NCBI GenBank assembly: GCA_024227995.1
Contig: CP100465.1
Coordinates: 248,001 to 312,000 of the forward strand
Direction: 5' to 3'
Length of the DNA stretch: 64,000 nucleotides
Source of the DNA: Halomicrococcus gelatinilyticus
GTDB taxonomy: Archaea > Halobacteriota > Halobacteria > Halobacteriales > Haladaptataceae
A program made the translations under genes and the position numbers. Below, in pieces: positions 56,916-64,000 of this stretch. The notes below the pieces were generated by a model, which was given only the letters and a program-made list of their open reading frames with translations, did not search any database and was not told the DNA's origin. Each line of letters opens with the position of its first letter. Position 1 is the stretch's first letter.

Positions 56916-58454
56916 CTACTCGCGCTCCCGCAGTTCGAACTTCTGGACCTTGCCGGTCGTGGTCCGGGGGAGTTCGTCGACGAACTCCACCTCGCGCGGG
57001 TGCTTGTACTCCGCGAGGTTCGCCAGGCAGAACTCCCGGAGCTCGTCGGGCGTCGCCTCGACGCCGGGCACGGGGACGACGAACGCCTTCACGGTCTCTC
57101 CGCGGCGGTCGTCGGGGACGCCGACGACGGCGACGTCGGCGACCGCGTCGTGCTCGAAGAGCAGTTCCTCGACCTCGCGCGGGTAGACGTTGTAACCGGC
57201 GGTGTTGATGGTGTGTTTCTTCCGGTCGACGACGTAGAAGTAGTCGGCGTCGTCCCAGTAGCCGATGTCGCCGGTGTGGAACCAGCGCCTCCCGTCGGCC
57301 TCGGTGAACGCCTCCGCGTTCGCCTCCGGGAGACCGGCGTAGCCGTCCATCACGTTCGGTCCGGCGACGACGATCTCGCCCGTCACGTCGTCGAGGTCGT
57401 CCTCGTCGTCGACCGGTCCCTGCTCGACGCGCGGGACGGCGTCGAAGTCGTCGTCCACGACGCGGGCGTGCACTCCCTCGATGGAGCGTCCGATGCTGCC
57501 GACGCGCCGCTCGCCGGGCGTGTTGAAGTGCGTGATGGGGCTGGTCTCGGTCAGCCCGTACCCCTCGTAGATGGTCGCGTCGAACAGCTCCTCGAAGCGA
57601 CGCAGCACCTCGATGGGGATGCCGCCCCCGCCGACGCCCGCGAGGCGCAGCGACGAGAGGTCGTACTCCTCGGCGTTCGGCTGGTTGATGACGTCGTTGT
57701 ACATCGCGGGCACGCCGTGCATCATCGACAGCGACTCGTCCTCGACGAGCGTGAGCGCCTGCTGGGCGTCCCACTCCGGCAGGGGGTAGTACGTCGCGCC
57801 GCTGAACAGCGCGCCGTTCATCGTCACCGTCATGCCGTAGATGTGGAACAGCGGGAGCACGCCGAGTTGCGAGTCGTCCGGACCGATGCCGTCCGGGACG
57901 AGGTCGGCCGCCATCTCGGCGTTCGACGCGAGGTTGCGGTGCGTCAGGCGCACGCCCTTCGGCGTTCCGGTCGTGCCGCTGGTGTACGGCTGGACCGCCA
58001 GGTCGTCGTCGTCGCGCTCGGTCACGCCCGGGTCGCCGTCGCCGAGGAACGACTCGAACTCCCCCTCGCCGACGGCGACGACGTGTTCGACGTCGGTGTC
58101 CTCGCGCACCTCCTCGACGAACGGGACGAGGTCGGGGAGCGTGACGACGACGCTCGACTCGCTGTCGTCCAGCAGGTGGCGTATCTCGCGCGACTTGTAC
58201 TGGGGGTTCATCGGCACGACGACGCCGCCGGCCCGGAGCGTCCCGTGGAACGCGGTGACGAACTGCGGCAGGTTCGGCAGGTAGACGGCGACGCGGTCGT
58301 CGGTACCGACGCCCCGTTCGTCGAGGCCGGCGGCGAAGCCGCCGATTCGCTCCCAGAGGTCGTCGTACGTGAGCGTTCGTTCCCCCGCGACGATGGCTGG
58401 CTCGTCCGGGTGGTCGTCCGCGGTGTCGCCTACGGTAGTGGCCAGATTTGCCAT
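56916..58454 (-). CDS. Acyl-CoA synthetase (AMP-binding)
   Basis: A 512-residue adenylate-forming ligase. Core motifs: PYTSGTTGTPKGVRLTHRN (A3), YEGYGLTETSPITHF (A5), GDIGYWDDADYFYVVDRKKH (A7-A8) and PRTTTGKVQKFEL with the C-terminal catalytic Lys (A10). The overall pattern resembles long-chain fatty-acid or benzoate-type ligases. Substrate is not defined by context; the divergent acyl-CoA carboxylase beta subunit starts 192 bases away, so a fatty-acid or propionate link is possible. Confidence 0.88.
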   Translation of the reverse strand: MANLATTVGDTADDHPDEPAIVAGERTLTYDDLWERIGGFAAGLDERGVGTDDRVAVYLPNLPQFVTAFHGTLRAGGVVVPMNPQYKSREIRHLLDDSESSVVVTLPDLVPFVEEVREDTDVEHVVAVGEGEFESFLGDGDPGVTERDDDDLAVQPYTSGTTGTPKGVRLTHRNLASNAEMAADLVPDGIGPDDSQLGVLPLFHIYGMTVTMNGALFSGATYYPLPEWDAQQALTLVEDESLSMMHGVPAMYNDVINQPNAEEYDLSSLRLAGVGGGGIPIEVLRRFEELFDATIYEGYGLTETSPITHFNTPGERRVGSIGRSIEGVHARVVDDDFDAVPRVEQGPVDDEDDLDDVTGEIVVAGPNVMDGYAGLPEANAEAFTEADGRRWFHTGDIGYWDDADYFYVVDRKKHTINTAGYNVYPREVEELLFEHDAVADVAVVGVPDDRRGETVKAFVVPVPGVEATPDELREFCLANLAEYKHPREVEFVDELPRTTTGKVQKFELRERE

Positions 58455-58645
58455 GTCATCGATTGACGCACTCGTCCGTCTAAAACGTTCGGTGCGTGGC
58501 GAAATTAAGCCGGCAGGAAGCTCCAGGGCAGGGAATCGCTTTCGGGGCCGCCCGCCCGTTCCACCCGATCACCGACCGGTCGCCGGCGACCGGTCGACGT
58601 ATTGAAAGGGAAAACGGTTTGAAATCGCCACCCGGACTGCCAGAT

Positions 58646-60370
58646 ATGAAGGTACGCATCGCCGAGGGGGCGACCGAGGACGAGGCCTCGGCCATCGCCA
58701 GCGCGCTCGCCCAGCACGTCCGCGACGAGGTGGCGGTGTACGTGGGCGACGCCGACGAACCGGCGGCGACCTGGAGCGCGCCGGCGACGGCGGGGTCGAC
58801 GACCGAGACGCCCGCCGAGGACGACCTCGGCCCGACCGAGCGCGAGGAGGCGCTCTGGGAGGAGATCGAGGACATCGAACTGGGCGGCCCGGAGAAGTAC
58901 AAGGAGCGCCTGGAGGAGCAGGGCAAACTGTTCGTGCGCGACCGCCTCGACCTCTGGTTCGGCGAGGACGGGCTGAAGTTCGAGGACGGCAAGTTCGCCA
59001 ACTTCGACGCCGACGACCGGCTTCCGGCGGACGGCCTGCTCACCGGCGCGGCGGAGTTCGAGGGCCGCGACGTCCACTTCATGGCCAACGACTTCACCGT
59101 CAAGGCCGGGAGCATGGCCGAGAAGGGCGTCGAGAAGTTCCTCCGGATGCAGCAGCGGGCGCTCCAGAGCGGCAACCCGGTGCTCTACCTGATGGACTCC
59201 TCGGGCGGCCGCATCGACCAGCAGACCGGCTTCTTCGCCAACCGCGAGGGCATCGGGAAGTACTACTACAACCACTCGATGCTGTCGGGGCGCGTCCCAC
59301 AGATCTGTGTCCTCTACGGTCCCTGCATCGCCGGCGCGGCGTACACGCCCGTGTTCGCCGACTTCACCATCATGGTCGAGGAGATGTCCGCGATGGCCAT
59401 CGCCTCGCCGCGGATGGTCCAGATGGTCACCGGCGAGGACATCGACATGCAGGACCTCGGCGGCGCGGGGATGCACGCCGAGCACTCCGGCAGCGCCGAC
59501 CTGGTCGCGCGCGACGAGGAGCACGCCCGCGAGCTCGTCGCGGACCTCGTCTCCTACCTGCCGGACAAGGCCCACGAGAAGCCGCCGAAGAGCGAGCCGA
59601 AGGCCCCCGCGAAGTCGCCGGAAGGCATCGACTCGGTCGTGCCCCAGAGCCCGAACAAGGCGTACGACATGACCGACGTCATCGACCGCGTCGTCGACGC
59701 CGGGTCGTACTTCGAACTCCGGCCGGAGTTCGGCAAGGAGATCATCACCGCGTTCGCACGCATCGACGGCCGGCCGGTCGGCATCGTCGCCAACCAGCCC
59801 GACCACCGCTCGGGCGCAATCTTCCCCGACGCCGCCGAGAAGGCCGCCGAGTTCATCTGGAAGTGCGACGCCTTCGAGATTCCGCTGCTCTATCTCGCGG
59901 ACACGCCCGGCTTCATGGCTGGCTCGCAGGTCGAGAAGGACGCCATCCTGGAGAAGGGCAAGAAGATGATCTACGCCACCTCCTCGGCCACCGTCCCGAA
60001 GCAGTGCGTCGTCGTCCGGAAGGCGTACGGCGCCGGCATCTACGCCATGTCCGGGCCGGCCTACGACCCACAGAGCACCATCGCGCTCCCGAGCGGCGAG
60101 ATCGCCATCATGGGTCCGGAAGCCGCCATCAACGCCGTCTACGCCCGCAAGCTGGACCAGATCGACGACGAGGAGGAGCGCAAGCAGCGCGAGCAGGAAC
60201 TCCGCGAGGAGTACCGCGAGGACATCGACGTCCACCGGATGGCCAGCGAGACCGTCATCGACGAGATCGTGCCGCCGTCGACGCTCCGCGACGAACTGGA
60301 GGCCCGCTTCGAGTTCTACGCCGACCTCGACAAGGACCTCCCGGACAAGAAGCACGGCACCATCCTCTGA
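58646..60370 (+). CDS. Acyl-CoA carboxylase beta subunit with extra N-terminal region
   Basis: A 574-residue carboxyltransferase starting MKVRIAEGATEDEASAIASA at ATG 58646. From about residue 75 onward it is a normal biotin-dependent acyl-CoA carboxylase beta chain: GGPEKYKERLEEQGKLFVRD, MDSSGGRIDQQTGFFANREG, PCIAGAAYTPVFAD, YFELRPEFGKEIITAFARID, ADTPGFMAGSQVEKDA and GPEAAINAVYARKL. The first 45 residues resemble a small acyl-CoA carboxylase accessory (epsilon/PccX-like) chain, so a fusion is possible. It likely carboxylates propionyl- or acetyl-CoA. No alpha/biotin subunit lies next to it. Confidence 0.85.
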   Translation: MKVRIAEGATEDEASAIASALAQHVRDEVAVYVGDADEPAATWSAPATAGSTTETPAEDDLGPTEREEALWEEIEDIELGGPEKYKERLEEQGKLFVRDRLDLWFGEDGLKFEDGKFANFDADDRLPADGLLTGAAEFEGRDVHFMANDFTVKAGSMAEKGVEKFLRMQQRALQSGNPVLYLMDSSGGRIDQQTGFFANREGIGKYYYNHSMLSGRVPQICVLYGPCIAGAAYTPVFADFTIMVEEMSAMAIASPRMVQMVTGEDIDMQDLGGAGMHAEHSGSADLVARDEEHARELVADLVSYLPDKAHEKPPKSEPKAPAKSPEGIDSVVPQSPNKAYDMTDVIDRVVDAGSYFELRPEFGKEIITAFARIDGRPVGIVANQPDHRSGAIFPDAAEKAAEFIWKCDAFEIPLLYLADTPGFMAGSQVEKDAILEKGKKMIYATSSATVPKQCVVVRKAYGAGIYAMSGPAYDPQSTIALPSGEIAIMGPEAAINAVYARKLDQIDDEEERKQREQELREEYREDIDVHRMASETVIDEIVPPSTLRDELEARFEFYADLDKDLPDKKHGTIL

Positions 60371-60713
60371 AGAACCGCAGTGACGGCTGCCGACCGTCTC
60401 TCCACGCGGGTCGTTGACCGCGCTATTACGCGTCTCCCCCCTCTTCCAGCGACGTCCTTCCGTCACCACGACGGCCCGACCTGACGGTCGCTCTCCCGCA
60501 GCGACAGCAGATTGCGACGCGTTCGCCCTCGTCGGAACCGCGAACGGCGACGTCCACGTCCACGTCCTCGGCGACGTGAACTGACGGCCTGCCCTCCAGA
60601 ACCCGAAGTCCACTTTTCGCGGGTTTAGGGTGGGCCTAAGCCCGCACAAGCCGGTGTATAATAAAGCCCTTCTCGTGCCTCGGGGGTGATGACGCGGTTC
60701 CCGCTACACACCC
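60371..60713. other. Intergenic region with a strong inverted repeat
   Basis: No gene is supported. At 60619-60645 there is an inverted repeat GCGGGTTTAGG / CCTAAGCCCGC with one G-T pair and a five-base loop, ending nine bases before the TATA-like GTATAATAAA at 60655-60664. It could be an operator or a processed 3' hairpin of the upstream gene. Confidence 0.5.
60655..60664 (+). promoter_or_regulatory. TATA-like box for the DUF5658-like gene
   Basis: TGTATAATAA lies about 50-59 bases before the ATG at 60714, predicting a leader of roughly 25 bases. Confidence 0.45.
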
Positions 60714-61058
60714 ATGAGCTACCGAGAACCACTGTCGCCCCGTCTTCGACGACTCCCGTGGCCGAGCGTGGGCCGCGTCGAGCGCTCGCTCTGGCTGGTC
60801 GTCGGCATCACGCTCGCGGGCGACCTGCTGACCACCTACGTCGGACTCAACGCGGGGCTGACGGAGTCCAACCCCGTCGCACGCGCCGCAATCTCCCAGT
60901 TCGGGTTCGTCGCGCTGGTCGCCGTGAAGGCGATCGCGGTCGGTATCGGCGTCGCCTGTCGCCCGCTGTTGCCGCGCGAGTACACCGCCGTCGTTCCGGC
61001 CGGACTCGCGCTCCCGTGGGTGATCGCCACGCTCCTGAACCTCTCGCTGTTCGTCTAA
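60714..61058 (+). CDS. DUF5658-like small membrane protein
   Basis: A 114-residue protein with three hydrophobic segments: about residues 26-45 (LWLVVGITLAGDLLTTYV), 63-80 (FGFVALVAVKAIAVGIGV) and 92-112 (AVVPAGLALPWVIATLLNLS). The motif LTESNPVARAAI between the first two recalls the DUF5658 family of archaea (number from memory). Function unknown. Its end overlaps the convergent DoxX-like gene by four bases. Confidence 0.72.
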   Translation: MSYREPLSPRLRRLPWPSVGRVERSLWLVVGITLAGDLLTTYVGLNAGLTESNPVARAAISQFGFVALVAVKAIAVGIGVACRPLLPREYTAVVPAGLALPWVIATLLNLSLFV

Positions 61059-61486
61059 TCCTCCCCGAGTGCGTCCGCGAGCACCGCCCACGCGAGTCCC
61101 GTCAGTCCCACGTCCCGTGCGACCACGTCACCGAACGCGCCCGTGGTCGCCCAGACGACGGCGAGGTATCCCGTCGTCGCCGCGAGCGACGCCGCCGCGA
61201 CGAAAGCGGCGAACGCCACGTAGCGGTCCGCGAGCAGCGCGACACCGAACAGTATCTCCAGGTAGCCGTTCGCGAGCATGAAGACGGTCGGCGACACGAC
61301 GAGCCACGGTGCCAGCCAGTCCGTGACGTACGCCGTCCAGGCCGCGGGGTCGAGCAACTTGTGGACGCCGGCGGCGACGAGCATCGCGCCGAGCCCCCAG
61401 CGCGCGATGGTCACCGGGGGCGGACCCGTGGCAGCCGCGTCGTCCGCCCAGCGTCGGAGGGTCTCGGTCCGCGCTCGTACGTCCAT
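61055..61486 (-). CDS. DoxX-like membrane protein
   Basis: A 143-residue protein with four hydrophobic helices starting ARWGLGAMLVAAGVHKLLDP. The Gly-x-His-Lys at the end of helix 1, LANGYLEILFGVALLADRYV and TGLAWAVLADAL match the DoxX/DoxD-like family, thought to act as quinone-linked membrane subunits in some cases. No partner oxidase subunit is adjacent. A role in redox balance is only a guess from the family. Confidence 0.78.
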   Translation of the reverse strand: MDVRARTETLRRWADDAAATGPPPVTIARWGLGAMLVAAGVHKLLDPAAWTAYVTDWLAPWLVVSPTVFMLANGYLEILFGVALLADRYVAFAAFVAAASLAATTGYLAVVWATTGAFGDVVARDVGLTGLAWAVLADALGED

Positions 61487-61528
61487 ACTCCCACGAGGGG
61501 AGCGCGCGAGAAAACTGCTGGCCTCGAC

Positions 61529-61993
61529 TTACTCGGCGTGCTCGCGCTTCAGCGACAGCACCGTCCGCTCGAACTCGCAGACCAGCGTCTCCTCCTCGCC
61601 GTCCACCTTGAACACCTCGACGCGCATCGTGACGACGCCGTGCTCGCCGTCGCTCGTCTCTCGCTTGTCGGTGACGGTCGACTGGGCGCGGATGGTGTCG
61701 CCGTGGAACACCGGGTTCGGGTGCTCTACCTCGTCGTAGGAGAGGTTGGCGACGATGGTGCCGTCCGTCGTGTCCGGGATGGAGAGACCGACGGCGAGGC
61801 TCATGGTGTAGAGGCCGTTGACGAGTCGCTCGCCGAACTCCGTCCCGGACGCGAACTCGGCGTCGAGGTGGAGCGGCTGCTGGTTCATCGTCATGTCGCA
61901 GAACTGCTGGTTGTCGCTCTCGCTGACGGTGCGGCGCTTCTCGTGTTCGATGGTCTCGCCGACCTCGAACTCCTCGTAGTACAGACCGGTCAT
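61529..61993 (-). CDS. MaoC-like enoyl-CoA hydratase
   Basis: A 154-residue hotdog protein starting MTGLYYEEFEVGETIEHEKR at ATG 61993; an in-frame upstream ATG adds 34 residues with no family resemblance. The (R)-hydratase-like motifs are RTVSESDNQQFCDMTMNQQP, LHLDAEFASGTEFGERLVNGL and VFHGDTIRAQSTVTDK. In the MaoC family the Asp and His around the Asn-Gln-Gln-Pro-Leu-His segment are catalytic. Beta-hydroxyacyl-CoA formation is likely. Confidence 0.87.
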   Translation of the reverse strand: MTGLYYEEFEVGETIEHEKRRTVSESDNQQFCDMTMNQQPLHLDAEFASGTEFGERLVNGLYTMSLAVGLSIPDTTDGTIVANLSYDEVEHPNPVFHGDTIRAQSTVTDKRETSDGEHGVVTMRVEVFKVDGEEETLVCEFERTVLSLKREHAE

Positions 61994-62158
61994 GCCGGAT
62001 TCTGCGACGCGTGACCGAAAAATCCTGTCGGTCTGGACGAACGGTCCGGCGTGGCACGCCGGTAAGCCCCGGCTACCGTCCACTAACTGCTGCATAACAA
62101 AGTAGTCAGTATTCCAATACCGGTCGTGGTCAGACCGAACTCAGGTCTGTGAGTATAC

Positions 62159-63553
62159 ATGAACGGGGACGACACGCGGGACACGGCGGCGCGGGAGAGC
62201 ACCGCTTCGGAGAGCGACGATACGGACGCGGAGTCGGACGAGCAATCGTTCGACGGACGGAGGGTCGAGACGTTCCGGTTCGACCACGTGGTGCGCGACG
62301 GGGACGAGCGCGTCACCCGACACGTCGAGTGGTCGGTCGAGCGCGGTGCGACCAGCGACGACCGGACGTCGGACGACGGGTCGCCGGACGACGGGTCGCC
62401 GGACGACCGGACGCCGCTGGCCTCCGACGGGGGCGTCGAACGGGACGACGACGACCGACGTGACGACGCGACGGGACCGGAGCGGACGGACAGCCCGTCG
62501 GGCCGGGAGGACGCGGCCGACGGACGGCCGACGAACCCTGGGCGTGCCAGCGAGCGCGCCGACGACCTCGAGGACCGGACCGGCCGCGCGGCGGGACGAG
62601 TTCACGCCGCGTGGCACGCGCAGGTCGGCGGCCCCGTCGAGACGTCGCCGGTGGTCCGCGACCGCATGGTGTGTGTCGGGACCGAGGACGGACGCGTCGT
62701 GGCCCTCGACAAGCGCGACGGCGTGAGCGAGTGGTCGTTCGAGATGCCGACCGGCGTGGGGACGCCCACCGTGACCGGCGACGCGGTGTACGTCGGCGAC
62801 CGGGAGGGCACCCTCCACGCGCTCGAACCCGGAAGCGGCGTCGAACTGTGGCAGTTCGAGACCGACTCGGGCCTCGACCTCTCCCCCGTGGTCGTCGGCG
62901 ACGACGTCTTCGTCGCGAACCGCGACGGCGAGGTGTCGATACTGGACGCCGCCACCGGCGAACGCCGCCGCTCGTTCCGCACGGTCACGCGGGCCGCGAG
63001 CTCGCTCACCGTCGCCGACGACACCGTATACGTTTCCGGACTCGACGGCGGCCTGTACGCCCACGGGTTCGACGGGACCGAACGGTTCCGCTTCCGGCCG
63101 TCGCTCGCCGTCGCGGCCGCGCCGACGGTGGCCGACGGCACGGTCTACGTCGGCACGGTGGACGGGGACCGCGCGTTCGCGGTGGACGCCGCGACCGGCG
63201 TGACCCGCTGGGAGTACCGCACCGGCGGTGGCGTCTGGTCCTCGCCCGTCGTCGCCGGCGACGTGGTGTACGTGACGAGTACCGACGGGTCCGTGTACGC
63301 GCTGGACGGCGACCAGGGAACCGTCGAGTGGCGCGTCGCGACCGACGCGCCGATCTGGGGGGCCCCGGCGGTGACCGACGAGGCGGTGTACGTCGCCAAC
63401 GACGACGGACGGACGTTCGCGCTCGACCGTACGACGGGGCGGACCCGCCGGCGGTTCCGTGCGCAGGGCTACGTGGTCTCCGGGCCCGCTGTCGGCCGCC
63501 ACGCGGTGTACGTCGGCGACGTGTCGGGTACCGTCTCCGCCGTCTCGCTGTAG
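62159..63553 (+). CDS. PQQ-like beta-propeller protein
   Basis: A 464-residue protein. The first 155 residues are an acidic low-complexity stretch with no signal peptide or membrane helix. From about residue 160 there are seven or eight PQQ/WD-like blades, each with a Val-Tyr-Val-Gly-x-x-x-Gly-x-Val-x-Ala-Leu-Asp pattern (for example VYVGDREGTLHALEPGSG, VYVTSTDGSVYALDG). No catalytic dehydrogenase residues were seen, so binding or scaffold function is likely. The N-terminal part contains a 15-base repeat. Confidence 0.82.
   Translation: MNGDDTRDTAARESTASESDDTDAESDEQSFDGRRVETFRFDHVVRDGDERVTRHVEWSVERGATSDDRTSDDGSPDDGSPDDRTPLASDGGVERDDDDRRDDATGPERTDSPSGREDAADGRPTNPGRASERADDLEDRTGRAAGRVHAAWHAQVGGPVETSPVVRDRMVCVGTEDGRVVALDKRDGVSEWSFEMPTGVGTPTVTGDAVYVGDREGTLHALEPGSGVELWQFETDSGLDLSPVVVGDDVFVANRDGEVSILDAATGERRRSFRTVTRAASSLTVADDTVYVSGLDGGLYAHGFDGTERFRFRPSLAVAAAPTVADGTVYVGTVDGDRAFAVDAATGVTRWEYRTGGGVWSSPVVAGDVVYVTSTDGSVYALDGDQGTVEWRVATDAPIWGAPAVTDEAVYVANDDGRTFALDRTTGRTRRRFRAQGYVVSGPAVGRHAVYVGDVSGTVSAVSL
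62372..62416 (+). repeat. 15-base tandem repeat in the beta-propeller gene
   Basis: Two identical copies of GACGACGGGTCGCCG (62372-62401) are followed by a diverged third (62402-62416), encoding Asp-Asp-Gly-Ser-Pro twice and Asp-Asp-Arg-Thr-Pro. Confidence 0.75.
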
Positions 63554-63691
63554 CGCCACGACCGCCGCTCGTTGTAGCCACCCCAGCCGCCCACTCTCCT
63601 TGTCGTGCTAATCCATACCGTAGCGGTCGGTGATAACAAACACTTTCACCGGTCGCGTCAGAAATTGCCAGCATCGACCCGGAGTGCATCA

Positions 63692-64000
63692 TGTCCGCAA
63701 CAGGAAAACAGGAGACCGAAGAAGAGGAAACGGCCGTCGACACTGCACGACACCAGCTCGAACGCGCGGCGGCGCACCTCGACATCGACGAGGGAATCAT
63801 CGAGCGCCTGAAACACCCCGACCAGGTACATCGCGTCTCGGTGCCGCTGGAGCGCGACGACGGGAGCACGGAGCTGCTGACCGGCTACCGTGCCCAGCAC
63901 GACAGCGTCCGCGGCCCGTTCAAGGGCGGGATGCGCTACCACCCCGGCGTGACGGAGGAGGAGTGCATCGGGCTGTCGATGTGGATGACCTGGAAGTGCG
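63692..64000 (+). CDS. gdhB: Glutamate dehydrogenase, N-terminal part (partial)
   Basis: The frame starts [20 protein letters not shown] at ATG 63692 and runs off the window end after 103 residues. [40 protein letters not shown] and [19 protein letters not shown] are the canonical Glu/Leu/Phe/Val dehydrogenase N-terminus, with the substrate Lys in the [11 protein letters not shown] motif. It should interconvert glutamate and 2-oxoglutarate. The nucleotide-binding half lies outside the window. Symbol by similarity to haloarchaeal gdhB; paralogues exist. Confidence 0.92.

Noticed and set aside
1..64000. CRISPR arrays, rRNA genes, complete insertion sequences or prophage
   Set aside because: No regularly spaced direct repeats, no rRNA signatures, and no transposase, integrase or structural phage protein were seen on either strand.

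Overview
The window is a G+C-rich chromosomal segment from a halophilic archaeon (class Halobacteria). The reasons are strongly acidic predicted proteins rich in Asp and Glu, leaderless genes with TATA-like boxes about 22-35 bases before the start codon, a halobacterial transducer, archaeal ribosomal protein S17e, an archaeal TatA, type III RuBisCO with AMP phosphorylase, CofD for coenzyme F420, menaquinone genes, and many small protein families I know only from haloarchaea. The genus cannot be fixed from the sequence alone. No rRNA, CRISPR array or intact insertion sequence was seen; one tRNA gene (Arg, anticodon CCT) is present.

Layout. 1-984: the end of a Pus10-like tRNA pseudouridine synthase, a RidA-like protein and a winged-helix protein. 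985-2251: a conspicuously A+T-rich accessory patch with one small lipoprotein and at least two broken reading frames. 2252-8869: housekeeping metabolism, including AMP phosphorylase and type III RuBisCO placed tail to tail (nucleotide salvage into glycolysis), an NmrA-like protein and PEP synthase. 9033-13608: a membrane chemotaxis transducer, a CBS protein with an apparent hibernation-factor-like C-terminus, and an exported CHRD protein. 13593-17040: a menA-menC-menE operon with overlapping start and stop codons. 17108-20785: a Nudix hydrolase, several small haloarchaeal unknowns (two are paralogues of each other) and a FAD-dependent oxidoreductase.

21004-31057: a KaiC-like ATPase behind a tiny overlapping leader frame, two UspA proteins, a HerA-type ATPase, a ZIP-like transporter lacking the usual Glu ligands, a Pit-type permease, a hotdog thioesterase, a cysteine-cluster protein, an MBL hydrolase, a small regulator, a PPOX-fold protein and a 52-residue zinc-ribbon protein. 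31084-32229: a DUF373 membrane protein. 32365-42818: the most distinctive locus, a type IV pilus-like operon. It holds a 1191-residue secretion ATPase with three N-terminal repeats, a double TadC-type membrane platform and five pilin-like proteins, all on the minus strand and overlapping by 4 or 7 bases. A larger pilin-like protein converges on the end of the operon.

42819-47776: a noncoding region with perfect palindromes and tRNA-like fragments, tRNA-Arg, tatA, a glyoxalase, a FilR1-type regulator, a small unknown, a ferritin-like protein and an HD phosphohydrolase. 47886-51074: a tightly overlapping four-gene operon (cofD, a DUS-like flavoprotein, a CitG-like protein, a DUF447 protein) whose promoter abuts a perfect palindrome; this looks like an uncharacterised cofactor pathway linked to F420. 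51218-64000: S17e, aspartate-semialdehyde dehydrogenase, an SDR, a MOT1-like transporter, an FMN hydroxy-acid oxidase, a PrsW-like protease, an acyl-CoA ligase, an acyl-CoA carboxylase beta subunit with an extra N-terminal region, two small membrane proteins, a MaoC-like hydratase, a beta-propeller protein and the start of a glutamate dehydrogenase cut by the window end.
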